Shown: positions 24,787-33,583 of the stretch, piece by piece
Numbering within the stretch: position 1 is the stretch's first letter
How the letters are laid out: each line of letters begins with the position of its first letter
From: Flavobacteriales bacterium
GTDB lineage: Bacteria > Bacteroidota > Bacteroidia > Flavobacteriales_F > PHOS-HE28
Assembly (NCBI GenBank): GCA_016788205.1
Contig: JAEUTA010000006.1
Coordinates: 62,001 to 126,000, forward strand
Length of the DNA: 64,000 nt
Direction of reading: 5' to 3'
Program-made: the position numbers and the translations under genes
The notes under the pieces: generated by a model
What the model was told of the DNA's origin: nothing
Databases searched by the model: none
The model's input: only the letters and a program-made list of their open reading frames with translations

Positions 24787-26847
24787 ATGATCGGACTTTC
24801 CCGAAGGAGCGCGTTCACCCTGATCGCGCTCCTTCCCTTTTCCACACACGCACAGACCTTCACCGGAACGGGTGCTGCCATACCCGACAACGGCGATGTA
24901 TTGGAGATACCCTTGCAGGTGAACGGGCTCGGGGCGCTGGACACCATCGCCTTCGGCCTGGAACAGGTGTGCTTCACCATTGAGCACACGTGGATCAGCG
25001 ATCTGGAGGTGAGCATCGTAGCCCCGGACGGTACCGTGGGCCTGCTCGTGGCGAGCCAAGGCGGCGACACGGACGACTATGCCAACACCTGTTTCAACGC
25101 TGATGCCTCCACGTCCATCCTCAGCGCATCGTCACCCTACGCTGGCACGTTCCGCCCGCAGGGACAGATGGGCGCGGTGAACAACGGACAGAACGCCAAC
25201 GGTACGTGGCACCTGCGCGTGTACGATACCTATGCGTTCGCCGACGCGGGTGATGTGATCACGTGGAGCATCACCTTCGGGGACCAACCGGCGAGCTACT
25301 TCCAGTTCACGGCCGGCGACCTGCCTTTGCTGGTGATCAACACCAACGGCCAGTCCATCCCGGCCGATGAGAAGATCACGGGCACCATGGGCATCGTGGA
25401 CAACGGCCCGGCCTTGAACCATGCCGATGACCCGTTCAATGGATACGACGGATACATCGGCATCGAACTACGCGGCAACAGTTCGTTGAGCATGTCGCCG
25501 AAAAAGTCCTTCGATATGGAGCTCCGTGACTTCGATGGTGCCGACCTGCCAGTGGGCATCCTGGGCATGCCTGCCGAAGCGGACTGGGTGCTCTCGGCGA
25601 ACTACTTCGACAAGTCGTTCCTGAACAATGCCCTCACCTTCCACCTGGCGCGCCAGATGGGGCGGTACGCGCCGCGCACACGTCACGTGGAAGTCATCAT
25701 CAATGGCGAATACCAAGGCGTCTACGTGTTGATGGAACGCATTAAGCAAGGCCCGGACCGTGTGGATGTCGCCCATCTGCGACCTTGGGATATCGCCGGT
25801 GATGATGTGACGGGGGGCTACATCCTGAGCGTGGACCGCAACGAGTCCGGGCCCGACGGATTCACTTCGGCCTTTCCGGCCGAGAACGGGCAGAACAATT
25901 TCCTGCGCTACCGCTATCCGAGACCGGACGATATCGTCGCTGAACAAAGCGCCTACATACAAGCCTTCGTGGACTCCTTCGAAACGGCTTTGGACGGCGC
26001 GCAATTCCTGGACCCCGTTAACGGCTACCGTGCCTTCGCTGACGCATCCTCGTTCATGGACCTGTTGCTCATCAACGAGATCAGCCGGAATGTGGATGGA
26101 TACCGATTGAGCAGTTACCTCTACAAGGACAAGAACAGCAACGGTGGGCGGCTGCATGCAGGACCAGCATGGGACTATGACATCGCCTGGGGCAATGCCG
26201 ACTATTGCGAGGGGTCGGCGATCGACGGGTGGTCCTACGACTTCGGAGACGTGTGCGGTGGAGATGGTGCACAGGTGCCGTTCTGGTGGAAGCGCATGTT
26301 GCAGGACCCCCAGTTCGTTGCGGAGCTGCGGTGCCGCTGGAACGACTTGCGTGGCGGCGTTCTCTCGCCTCCCAACATCGACCACTTCTGCGACTCCGTT
26401 GCCGCGTTGCTCTCCACCGCGCAAGTGCGCAACTTCACGATATGGCCCACACTGGGCACCTACGTGTGGCCGAATCCATCACCCATACCAAGCACCTATG
26501 CCGGCGAGGTGGACGAATTGAAGGACTGGGCCGCACAGCGCTGGTCATGGGTGAACGCGAACCTGCCGGGGAACTGTACCGTGGGCATGCCGTTGCTGGT
26601 GCAGGCCACTGCATTGAAGGTCTACCCCGCTCATTTCATCGACCACATCACACTTGATGGAACCGGGTACGGCATGATGGAGGTCATACTCACCGACGTG
26701 CTCGGGGCGGTCGTTCTCGACACGCGCATAAGAGGTATCCAAGAGCCACTGCGCATCGACCTGCCTCCGAGCCTATCAGCAGGCGCTTACCTGCTGCATT
26801 TGCGCGGGGCCGATGGCCACGTTACCACGCGGCGATTGACGCACTGA
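24787..26847 (+). CDS. Secreted CotH-kinase-family protein with N-terminal proprotein-convertase P domain and T9SS tail
   Basis: A 686-residue protein. After a signal peptide (to THAQ), residues about 25-165 match a P-domain jelly roll (CFTIEHTWISDLEVSIVAPD, NGTWHLRVYDTYAFADAGDV, ITWSITF). Residues about 175-545 match the CotH spore-coat kinase fold: IELRGNSSLSMSPKKSFDME, DWVLSANYFDKSFLNNALTF, HVEVIINGEYQGVYVLMERI, LINEISRNVDGYRLSSYLYK and GPAWDYDIAWGNADYCEG. Bacillus CotH phosphorylates secreted proteins. In Bacteroidota this family is usually a T9SS cargo of unknown target, so a kinase role is inferred. The tail (KVYPAHFIDHITLD to GAYLLHLRGADGHVTTRRLT) is a T9SS-like domain with YPA in place of YPNP. 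It converges on the desaturase gene with only 4 bp between stops. Confidence 0.82.
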   Translation: MIGLSRRSAFTLIALLPFSTHAQTFTGTGAAIPDNGDVLEIPLQVNGLGALDTIAFGLEQVCFTIEHTWISDLEVSIVAPDGTVGLLVASQGGDTDDYANTCFNADASTSILSASSPYAGTFRPQGQMGAVNNGQNANGTWHLRVYDTYAFADAGDVITWSITFGDQPASYFQFTAGDLPLLVINTNGQSIPADEKITGTMGIVDNGPALNHADDPFNGYDGYIGIELRGNSSLSMSPKKSFDMELRDFDGADLPVGILGMPAEADWVLSANYFDKSFLNNALTFHLARQMGRYAPRTRHVEVIINGEYQGVYVLMERIKQGPDRVDVAHLRPWDIAGDDVTGGYILSVDRNESGPDGFTSAFPAENGQNNFLRYRYPRPDDIVAEQSAYIQAFVDSFETALDGAQFLDPVNGYRAFADASSFMDLLLINEISRNVDGYRLSSYLYKDKNSNGGRLHAGPAWDYDIAWGNADYCEGSAIDGWSYDFGDVCGGDGAQVPFWWKRMLQDPQFVAELRCRWNDLRGGVLSPPNIDHFCDSVAALLSTAQVRNFTIWPTLGTYVWPNPSPIPSTYAGEVDELKDWAAQRWSWVNANLPGNCTVGMPLLVQATALKVYPAHFIDHITLDGTGYGMMEVILTDVLGAVVLDTRIRGIQEPLRIDLPPSLSAGAYLLHLRGADGHVTTRRLTH

Positions 26848-26851
26848 CCGC

Positions 26852-27925
26852 TCAGGCCACGCCGACCTGGCGCAGGTAGACCAGGTGCGACCACAGCGCG
26901 CTGCGCAGCGTGGGGAACTCGCGGTATTGGACACCGAACTCCGCACACACCTGTTTCAGGCGCTTGTTGATCTCCGGATAGTGCACGTGGCTGATGCGCG
27001 GGAACAGGTGGTGCTCCACCTGGAAGTTCAGTCCACCGAAGAGCCAGTTCCAGACCTTGTTGTGCGTTGCGAAGTTCACGGTGGTGTTCACTTGGTGAAC
27101 GGCCCATTCGCTCTCGATGTGCGGACCATCCGTAGGCGGATGAACGAAGTCGGTGTCCTCCACCACGTGGGCCAGTTGGAACACCACGGCGATGAAGATG
27201 CCGGTGACGAAGACCATGACGCCGTAGCCCACGATGGTGGGTACCACGCCCGCGAAGAACATGGGCAACACGATGAAGACCGCGACGTAAGAGACCTTGG
27301 TGATCCAGAAGATGATGTGCTCCTTCACGCTCATCGGCTTCATCTTCGTGTTGTCCGCGATCTTGCCACTGAAGTACTTCTTCATGTCGTTGTAGAACAC
27401 CCAGAAGAGGTAGGTAAGGCCGTACAGCAACAGACCATAGATGTGCTGGAACCGGTGGAACCAATGCTTGGGCTGATCGGAATGGACGCGCATCCAGGGC
27501 TTGATGTCGATGTCATCATCCATGCCCTCGATGTTGGTGAAGGTGTGGTGGTTCTCGTTGTGCTTCAGTTTCCACAGGTACACACTGCCACCGAGCAGGT
27601 TGAGGGAGTGGCCCATCATCTCGTTCACCCACTTCCTGCTGCTGTAGCTGCCATGCGCGCCATCATGCATCACGTTGAAGCCGATGCTGGCCACGACCAA
27701 GCCGAGCATAGCGCACAGGCCGAGCGATAACCAAACGGAAGCCGGCGTGAAGAACACGAGCACCACGTACAGCGCCACGAGCGCGGAGACGAGGATGCCG
27801 GTCTTCCAATAGAGGCGCGCATCGCCGGTCTTCTTCAAGTTGTTCTCCTTGAAGTAGGCTTCGGTCACTTCCCGCACGCGCTGGAAGAACACCGGTGGGG
27901 TCTTGGCGAAAGTCGTTTGGGCCAT
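26852..27925 (-). CDS. Membrane fatty-acid desaturase (acyl-lipid or acyl-CoA, delta-6-like family)
   Basis: A 357-residue protein from MAQTTFAKTPPVFFQRVREV. The three histidine boxes that hold the di-iron centre are complete: HDGAH (87-91), HNENHH (122-127) and QVEHH (302-306). The QxxHH third box is typical of front-end or delta-6-like desaturases, which in bacteria act on membrane lipid or CoA-bound acyl chains. Transmembrane pairs lie at about 42-80 and 185-245. No cytochrome b5 domain is fused, so electrons must come from elsewhere. A possible upstream start (28021) would add 32 non-homologous residues and is less likely because a consensus -7 box lies inside that region. It is divergent from the acetyltransferase gene at 28036. 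Confidence 0.9.
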   Translation of the reverse strand: MAQTTFAKTPPVFFQRVREVTEAYFKENNLKKTGDARLYWKTGILVSALVALYVVLVFFTPASVWLSLGLCAMLGLVVASIGFNVMHDGAHGSYSSRKWVNEMMGHSLNLLGGSVYLWKLKHNENHHTFTNIEGMDDDIDIKPWMRVHSDQPKHWFHRFQHIYGLLLYGLTYLFWVFYNDMKKYFSGKIADNTKMKPMSVKEHIIFWITKVSYVAVFIVLPMFFAGVVPTIVGYGVMVFVTGIFIAVVFQLAHVVEDTDFVHPPTDGPHIESEWAVHQVNTTVNFATHNKVWNWLFGGLNFQVEHHLFPRISHVHYPEINKRLKQVCAEFGVQYREFPTLRSALWSHLVYLRQVGVA

Positions 27926-27952
27926 TGGGGAGCGGTTCCTTATGAACGGCGG

Positions 27953-27960
27953 CAAAAGTA
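27953..27960 (-). promoter_or_regulatory. -7 element of the desaturase promoter
   Basis: On the minus strand the bases read TACTTTTG, an exact fit to the Bacteroidota TAnnTTTG -7 consensus, 27 bp before the chosen ATG. I see no clear TTTG at the expected -33 position, so the assignment rests on the -7 box. Confidence 0.45.
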
Positions 27961-27999
27961 CGTTCCAGCGCAGGGGTATCCATCCCCCGATCGTGCGAG

Positions 28000-28031
28000 T
28001 TGGGAACCATTGAACGTTCATGACAACTTTG
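28000..28031 (+). promoter_or_regulatory. Possible promoter of the GNAT gene, implying a near-leaderless mRNA
   Basis: TTG (28000-28002), 21 bases, then CAACTTTG (28024-28031), one mismatch from TAnnTTTG. The ATG at 28036 is only 4 bases beyond the box, so if this promoter is used the transcript would have almost no leader. Confidence 0.3.
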
Positions 28032-28035
28032 CGGC

Positions 28036-28545
28036 ATGTCCTTGACCTTCAATACGGAACGACTCGTTCTTCGCTCCCTGGAACCCAACGACGCTGTGCA
28101 CCTCTTCAAGCTGAACGAAGATGTTGAAGTACTGAAGTACGTCCACGATGTTCCGTTCACGAACGTGGAGGCGGCGGCGCGGTGGATCGGGGAGATCGAC
28201 AAAGAGCTTCCATTGGGCATCGGGCGTTGGGCGATCACTGCAACGGATGGTCGATGGATCGGCCGTTGCAGCCTGCGCCGCCAACTGAACGGAGAAGTAC
28301 TGATGGGCTATCGTCTGCTTCGCGAACACTGGAACAAGGGCTACGCGAGCGAGACCGTAGCGGCGCTGTTGAAGCTGGCGTTCGGTACGCACGGCTTACC
28401 GTTCGTGCTATCCAAGATCGCGCGGGAGAACATCGGCAGTATCCGAGTGGCCGAGAAGAACGGCGGCGTGCTGTGGAGGGACGAAGCTTGCGGCCATTTC
28501 GCGGATGCACTGATGTACCGCTTTGATCGGCCAGCGGCTGAATAG
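28036..28545 (+). CDS. GNAT-family N-acetyltransferase (RimJ/RimL-like)
   Basis: A 169-residue protein of full family length. It opens with the classic strand TERLVLRSLEPNDAVHLFKL, then WAITATDGRWIGRCSLRR and VLMGYRLLREHWNKGYASET. The last contains the acetyl-CoA pyrophosphate-binding motif (RxxxxGxA: REHWNKGYA). NIGSIRVAEKNGG is the usual N-S-x-R-V-x-E-K-x-G motif with Asn-Ile-Gly-Ser. This subfamily acetylates alpha-amino groups of ribosomal proteins or small amines; the substrate cannot be read from sequence. It is divergent from the desaturase and 78 bp upstream of the exosortase gene. Confidence 0.85.
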   Translation: MSLTFNTERLVLRSLEPNDAVHLFKLNEDVEVLKYVHDVPFTNVEAAARWIGEIDKELPLGIGRWAITATDGRWIGRCSLRRQLNGEVLMGYRLLREHWNKGYASETVAALLKLAFGTHGLPFVLSKIARENIGSIRVAEKNGGVLWRDEACGHFADALMYRFDRPAAE

Positions 28546-28623
28546 GACCTTTCTGAACTTTTCACAATTCCGGCGTGGTCGATCATACCGATCGCTGCAT
28601 CGTAACGTTGACGCACCACCACC

Positions 28624-29148
28624 ATGTCCACCGACAAGCGCAAGACCATCGTGCTTGGCATGCTATTGCTCGCGGCCGCCTTCGCACTGAAATGGTGGTA
28701 CCGCACGGCGACCGTTGAGCAATTGGGCTTCGTGCTCACGCCGGTCACCACGTTGATAAGCCTGCTCACGGGTGTAACGAGCACGTTCGTTCCCGGGCAA
28801 GGTCATCTGTTCCCAGAGCTGGGCATCGTGATCGACCGTTCGTGCTCGGGCATCAATTTCCTGATCATCACCACCGCATCGTTCACCTTCCTTTGGCTGC
28901 GACGTACGGATGGCGGTTGCTCCCGAACGATGCTCGCTACCGTCGTCGTGATCGCCGCATGGGTGCTCACCGTGCTGGCCAATACGGGGCGCATCCTTTT
29001 CATGGTACACCTGGAAGAATTCGGGTTCCACTTCGGGCCTACGGTCCATGAAGCGCTCGGTGCCTTCTTCTTCCTGGCCTCGCTCCTGCTCGCGAGCCTT
29101 GCCTTCGATCGTCTGCTACCACGCCACCACCATGCGCACACCACTTAG
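28624..29148 (+). CDS. xrtK: Exosortase K (transpeptidase-like membrane protease)
   Basis: A 174-residue, multi-spanning membrane protein. The exosortase/archaeosortase triad is present: Cys74 in DRSCSGINFLIITTASF, Arg123 in LANTGRILFMVHLEEF, and His142 in GPTVHEALGAFFF. Hydrophobic segments lie at about 10-25, 35-55, 75-93, 103-122 and 140-160. Its small size, and its position overlapping by 17 bp a gene whose product ends in an MSEP tripartite C-terminal signal, match the exosortase K/MSEP-CTERM pair, a dedicated one-substrate system known in Bacteroidota. It should cleave the MSEP protein near its C-terminal transmembrane helix at the inner membrane. What it attaches the product to, if anything, is unknown. 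Confidence 0.87.
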   Translation: MSTDKRKTIVLGMLLLAAAFALKWWYRTATVEQLGFVLTPVTTLISLLTGVTSTFVPGQGHLFPELGIVIDRSCSGINFLIITTASFTFLWLRRTDGGCSRTMLATVVVIAAWVLTVLANTGRILFMVHLEEFGFHFGPTVHEALGAFFFLASLLLASLAFDRLLPRHHHAHTT

Positions 29149-31930
29149 TCCCTGGGGCATCCTGCTCGGCCATACGGTACCGGCCGCCATCCTCATCATG
29201 CTCTATGTCGGCATGCTGTCGGTGGTGCATCCGCTGTTAAGTCAGGAAGCCCTTGATCAGTGGTGGCTCTACGGCGGCATCCTCGCAGGGGTCACTGTTC
29301 TGAGCACCATCTATGCACTGGTGCTTCTTCGTCACGGGCGGTCCATCCACTTCGGATACAGCCTTTTCACCTTCCTCGCCTACATCCCGCTGCTCTATGC
29401 GTTCATGAACGGTTTCCGCGAGCTGCTGCCATGGGAAGTGCCGCGATGGATGGTGCCTCGGGATGCGGAGCTATATGCCCTGCGGCTGCTCTCCGTGCCG
29501 TTGGCGCATGCCCTGTTCGTCTTGATCATCAGTACGCTCCAACGCAACGAACGAGGCTCACCGTTCCGCGACATCGGTATCGCGATCGCCATCCCGCTAG
29601 CGGTCTACGTGTTCGTGCAGGTGATCGAGCCCTGGCGCTTCGATGTGGACTTCGAGCGGCACACCTGGGTGGTGCTCTTCATCGCGTTGGTGCTCACCTT
29701 TCTCTTCTTCGTTCTAAGGGGTATCACGGCGCTGGCCATGCGGGCAGGCCCTTCTTCGGCAGGCATCGAAGTGGTGCTTCGACTGTTGGTAGCACTCATC
29801 TTCCCACTCGTTGGCCTCGCCATCAACAACGGAGAACTCGGCTGGTTCGATCGTGAAGCCAGCGGCATCGTTGGCGATCTGGATCATTGGGGATTCTACG
29901 CTGTTGCGATCATCAACGCACTGGTGGTCATCTGGCCTTCAAGCGCGAACCCGAACACCCGGCTTATCCAGTTCATCCTACGCGCTGCCGGGTTCAGCTA
30001 TGTCTGCTACTTCTTCCTGCTCTTCCTCCCCTTCCTGCCGCTCAGCATCGTTGCGATCATCGCCGTTGGCATCGGCTTCCTCTTGCTCGCACCGGTGATG
30101 TTGTTCGCCGTACAAGGCACCCAACTTGTGCAGGACGCACGCTTCCTTGTTGCGCATCGTTCACGCCGGTCGCTTGTCGGCATATTCATACTGTCGTTCG
30201 CCACGCTGCCATTGATGGTCACAGCGAAATACATGTGGCACCGCAAGGTCTTGCACGAAGCACTGGAATACGTCTACCACAGCACACTCCGCACTGGCAT
30301 TCAGAAACCCCTGGATGCTTCGGCCATCGAGACCGTGCTGGACCATGTGCAGGACCACAAAGGCCGCGGGCGATCCGGTCACACACCCTTCCTCACACCG
30401 TATTACAACCGCGTGGTGCTGGACAACCTCACATTGAGCGATGCGCGTGTGAAGGACCTGCGCACCATCTTCCTGAACGAATTCCACCAAAAGGACAACA
30501 GTGTCAATTGGCGAAATGTGCCAGCGCCCGCGGAACTGGACACGGCGACGACCAACTCCGTCTATGATGAAGAACAGCAAGCTTGGCGAACCTGGGTGGA
30601 ACTGACGATGAGCCATCACCTCGATCAGCAAGGTGAATATGTGACCACATTCAACCTACCTGATGGCGCGTGGATCAGTGATGAATACTTGATGATCCAA
30701 GGCGAACGTGTGAAAGGCATCCTCGCCGAGAAGAAGGCCGCCGAGTGGGTGTACAACCAGATCGTAAATGTGCGTCGTGATCCGTCCATCACGCGGTACA
30801 TCGGGCCGGGTAAGGTGCAAGTGCGCGTGTTCCCGTTCGAGAAGAACGAAGTGCGGCAGGCCGGATTCGAGGTCCTGCACAAGGAGCTGTTCACCCTACA
30901 CTTGGAGGACAGCTGCCGGCTCACGCTCGGAGACGATTCACGTCCTGCGATCACAACACCGATCACCACACCGGACGGCAGCACCACCTACATCAGCGAG
31001 ACGGTGAAACGCGCGTTGACGTCCGTGCAGCGTAGCAAGGCCTATCATTTCATCGTGGATGGCACTGAAGAACAGCGCGGGCATCGGGAGAGCGTCGTGC
31101 GCATGATCGACGGCTTCCTCAGCGAGCAGCGTATCGCACCATCAACGGCAACGGTCCACATCAGCGATGCCTATCACGAAACGCATCGCTGGAGCGAAGG
31201 TGGTGCACAGGCATTCCTCACGCATGCCGGTAACGGCGGCTTCTTCAGCGATCGTGCGGTGCGCAGCATCATCACCGCGAGCTGCGACCAGGCCAGCGCC
31301 GCAACGCCCATGATCATCTTCGTGGGTAGCATGCCACCCTATTACAGTGGGCTCGGCGTATGGCTCGATGATCTTGACGATGTAGCAGGCTGCCTTCCGG
31401 AAGGAGCCGTGTTCTACTCGTTGGGAGAGTCCGGCGCGGTGGATCGTCACGCCTTCGCGGAACCAACACGTTCATTGAACCGGGAACCTGAAACTCTCGA
31501 ACGGCCCAGCGTGCTGGCCTGGCCCAACGCCACTGAACCGACAGCATTTCTACCCCTCGGGGGGCCTAGCATCATCGTGCATGGAACCGTGCCGATGCTT
31601 GACAAGCCCATGACCGAGCGCAACTGGGCCAGCGTCCTCCTGCTCGAGGGTGCATGGCGCGCGCATCAGCTGGAACCCTCCGGTGGATCGGCGCGCTGGC
31701 GCGAATTGGTGCGGGGAAGCTTCCAAGCCCAGGTGATGACTCCCGTTACCGCGTGGATGTGCCTAGAGGACGAGGCCCAGCGGAACGCCCTGTTGAAGAA
31801 GCAGGATGAAGTGCTCAGCGCGGATCAAGCGCTCGACACTGAGGATATCACCGCCATGAGCGAACCGGAGATCTGGTGGTTGCTGCTGCCTTTACTTCTT
31901 TACCTCGGTGTTCGATGGCGGCGCGGCTAA
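29132..31930 (+). CDS. MSEP-CTERM sorting domain protein, probable sole substrate of exosortase K
   Basis: A 932-residue protein starting MRTPLSPWGILLGHTV; the ATG lies inside the end of xrtK (17-bp overlap). The first 380 residues hold about 10-11 transmembrane helices. The following large extracytoplasmic region has a VIT-like stretch (EKKAAEWVYNQIVNVRRD, VQVRVFPFEKNEVRQAGFEV) and then a von Willebrand-like alpha/beta section (TVHISDAY, MIIFVGSMPP, GAVFYSLGESG). The C-terminus is a textbook tripartite sorting signal: MSEP at 909-912, the hydrophobic helix IWWLLLPLLLYLGV, and the basic tail RWRRG. The match of the MSEP motif to the adjacent exosortase is the strongest evidence for the pair. 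The function of the processed protein is unknown. Confidence 0.88.
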   Translation: MRTPLSPWGILLGHTVPAAILIMLYVGMLSVVHPLLSQEALDQWWLYGGILAGVTVLSTIYALVLLRHGRSIHFGYSLFTFLAYIPLLYAFMNGFRELLPWEVPRWMVPRDAELYALRLLSVPLAHALFVLIISTLQRNERGSPFRDIGIAIAIPLAVYVFVQVIEPWRFDVDFERHTWVVLFIALVLTFLFFVLRGITALAMRAGPSSAGIEVVLRLLVALIFPLVGLAINNGELGWFDREASGIVGDLDHWGFYAVAIINALVVIWPSSANPNTRLIQFILRAAGFSYVCYFFLLFLPFLPLSIVAIIAVGIGFLLLAPVMLFAVQGTQLVQDARFLVAHRSRRSLVGIFILSFATLPLMVTAKYMWHRKVLHEALEYVYHSTLRTGIQKPLDASAIETVLDHVQDHKGRGRSGHTPFLTPYYNRVVLDNLTLSDARVKDLRTIFLNEFHQKDNSVNWRNVPAPAELDTATTNSVYDEEQQAWRTWVELTMSHHLDQQGEYVTTFNLPDGAWISDEYLMIQGERVKGILAEKKAAEWVYNQIVNVRRDPSITRYIGPGKVQVRVFPFEKNEVRQAGFEVLHKELFTLHLEDSCRLTLGDDSRPAITTPITTPDGSTTYISETVKRALTSVQRSKAYHFIVDGTEEQRGHRESVVRMIDGFLSEQRIAPSTATVHISDAYHETHRWSEGGAQAFLTHAGNGGFFSDRAVRSIITASCDQASAATPMIIFVGSMPPYYSGLGVWLDDLDDVAGCLPEGAVFYSLGESGAVDRHAFAEPTRSLNREPETLERPSVLAWPNATEPTAFLPLGGPSIIVHGTVPMLDKPMTERNWASVLLLEGAWRAHQLEPSGGSARWRELVRGSFQAQVMTPVTAWMCLEDEAQRNALLKKQDEVLSADQALDTEDITAMSEPEIWWLLLPLLLYLGVRWRRG

Positions 31931-31975
31931 CACGATCTTCGCCCTGCGCAAAGACACTGACCGCATCGCAAGATC

Positions 31976-33061
31976 ATGGCCGACCAATTGAAGGAAATGT
32001 TCAACCGGGCGTACTTCGAACGTCTGGCAAAAGAGGTGGAAGCCGCTGCGCCCAAGGTGAAACGTGCAGCCTTGGTGAAGGATCTGCTCGTTGGCAATGA
32101 AGCGCGTGAGTTGAACGCCCGCATGCGCCATGCAAGCCTTACGCTCCGCGAACATCTCCCCGCTGACTTCCACAAGGCAGTGCGCCTACTGAAGGAGGTG
32201 GCCGATAGCATGCCAAAGGGCTACACCGCGTTGCTCTACCCGGACTTCATCGGCCAATTCGGGCACGATGATCCGGTGTTCTCTTTGGATGCGCTGAAGC
32301 ACTTCACATCGTTCGGTTCATCAGAATTCGCCGTACGCGAGTTCTTCCGCCGCGATGTGAAGGGCACGTTGAAGGTGATGCGCACTTGGGCCGAAGATGA
32401 AAGCGAGCATGTGCGCCGTCTTGCTTCCGAAGGCAGTCGCCCGCGTTTGCCCTGGTCCTTCCGGCTCGACGCTGTGCTGAAAGACCCACAGCTGACCACA
32501 CCGATCCTCGAACGATTGCGTACCGACGACTCGCTCTACGTGCGCAAGTCGGTCGCCAATCACCTGAACGACTTCAGCAAGGACCATCCCGCGTACATGG
32601 TCGATGTGCTGCGTTCGTGGGATCGCACCCATCCACATACAGCATGGATCGCGAAGCATGCCAGTCGTACGTTGATCAAAGCCGGTAACGTGGATGCGTT
32701 GGCGCTCTTCGCCTTCGACAGCAAGGTGAAGGTGCGTGTGGACGGCCTGGTGCTTTCATCGAAGCGGCTGAAGCTCGGTGATACATTGGCATTCGCCTTC
32801 ACCGTGGTTTGCGAAGCGACGCGTGCCCAGCAACTGGTGGTGGACTATGCGATCCACTACCGCAAAGCCGATGGCGGCACATCGCGCAAAGTGTTCAAGT
32901 TGAAAGAAGTGGAACTGGGCCCGCGTACTTCGCTTCACATCAGCAAACGCCAGCGCATCGTGGACTTCAGCACGCGGAAGCACCACGGCGGCGAGCATCT
33001 GGTGGAGATCCTGGTGAACGGGAAAGAACACGCAAAGGCGGTGTTCATCTTGAAGACCTGA
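31976..33061 (+). CDS. AlkC/AlkD-like DNA alkylation repair protein with C-terminal Ig-like domain
   Basis: A 361-residue protein. Residues about 1-235 are HEAT-like alpha repeats with the AlkC signature SEHVRRLASEGSRPRLPW, plus YVRKSVANHLNDFSKDHP and HTAWIAKHASRTLIKAGNVD. AlkC and AlkD are DNA glycosylases that remove N3-/N7-alkylated purines without base flipping. The final 115 residues (VKVRVDGLVLSSKRLKLGDT to HAKAVFILKT) form a beta-sandwich matching the Ig-like domain described for AlkC proteins, which helps grip DNA. The product should be cytoplasmic, with no signal peptide. The gene follows the MSEP gene by 45 bp on the same strand, but I see no functional link. Confidence 0.85.
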   Translation: MADQLKEMFNRAYFERLAKEVEAAAPKVKRAALVKDLLVGNEARELNARMRHASLTLREHLPADFHKAVRLLKEVADSMPKGYTALLYPDFIGQFGHDDPVFSLDALKHFTSFGSSEFAVREFFRRDVKGTLKVMRTWAEDESEHVRRLASEGSRPRLPWSFRLDAVLKDPQLTTPILERLRTDDSLYVRKSVANHLNDFSKDHPAYMVDVLRSWDRTHPHTAWIAKHASRTLIKAGNVDALALFAFDSKVKVRVDGLVLSSKRLKLGDTLAFAFTVVCEATRAQQLVVDYAIHYRKADGGTSRKVFKLKEVELGPRTSLHISKRQRIVDFSTRKHHGGEHLVEILVNGKEHAKAVFILKT

Positions 33062-33067
33062 TGCGCA

Positions 33068-33583
33068 CTAACGCACCAGTGCCAGATCGATCTGGCGCAG
33101 GTGGTGCTTCAGATGCTCCACGTAATCGCGCATCAGCCAGTCCAGCGTGGGAATGCCATCGGCGGGAAGCGGCGCATAGGTGGAACCCAGTGGCCGGTGC
33201 TCACGGCGCTGGCGAGATCGGGCATCGTCCGGTACCAGGTCCATCACGCGCGCAATGTGCAGGTTGTACCGTGCCCATAACTCCACAAGCCCCGACCAGT
33301 CCGTCTCTATATAGGCTTGGACGTGCACCCATTCTTCTTGAGCGTACGGCTCAAAGAGCAGAGAATCGGTCGACTGTAGGCGGATGAAACGCGCGAGGTT
33401 GTTGTTGGCCGAATCGAGGAGGTGACCGATGATCTCTTTGGGAGACCACTTGCCTTGGGCAGGCGCCAGGGATGCTTGCTTATCGGTGATCGTAAGCAGC
33501 AGCGGTTGGGCGCGTGCGATCGCCGATCGTAAGGTTCCACCAGGACGTTCCATGACCCGAAGATCCGCAAGGGCGTTCTTCAC
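33068..33583 (-). CDS. DinB-like four-helix-bundle protein
   Basis: A 171-residue protein starting at GTG. It has the DinB/DUF664-type pattern: WSPKEIIGHLLDSANNNLAR with the first metal-binding His, WARYNLHIARVMDLVP with a second, and DYVEHLKHHLRQIDLAL with the last His pair. DinB-like proteins bind a divalent metal; bacterial members act as thiol-dependent S-transferases or have unknown roles. Its GTG overlaps the TGA of the upstream permease (GTGA, 33580-33583), so the two are translationally coupled on the minus strand. It converges with the DNA repair gene, with 6 bp between stops. Confidence 0.82.
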   Translation of the reverse strand: MKNALADLRVMERPGGTLRSAIARAQPLLLTITDKQASLAPAQGKWSPKEIIGHLLDSANNNLARFIRLQSTDSLLFEPYAQEEWVHVQAYIETDWSGLVELWARYNLHIARVMDLVPDDARSRQRREHRPLGSTYAPLPADGIPTLDWLMRDYVEHLKHHLRQIDLALVR

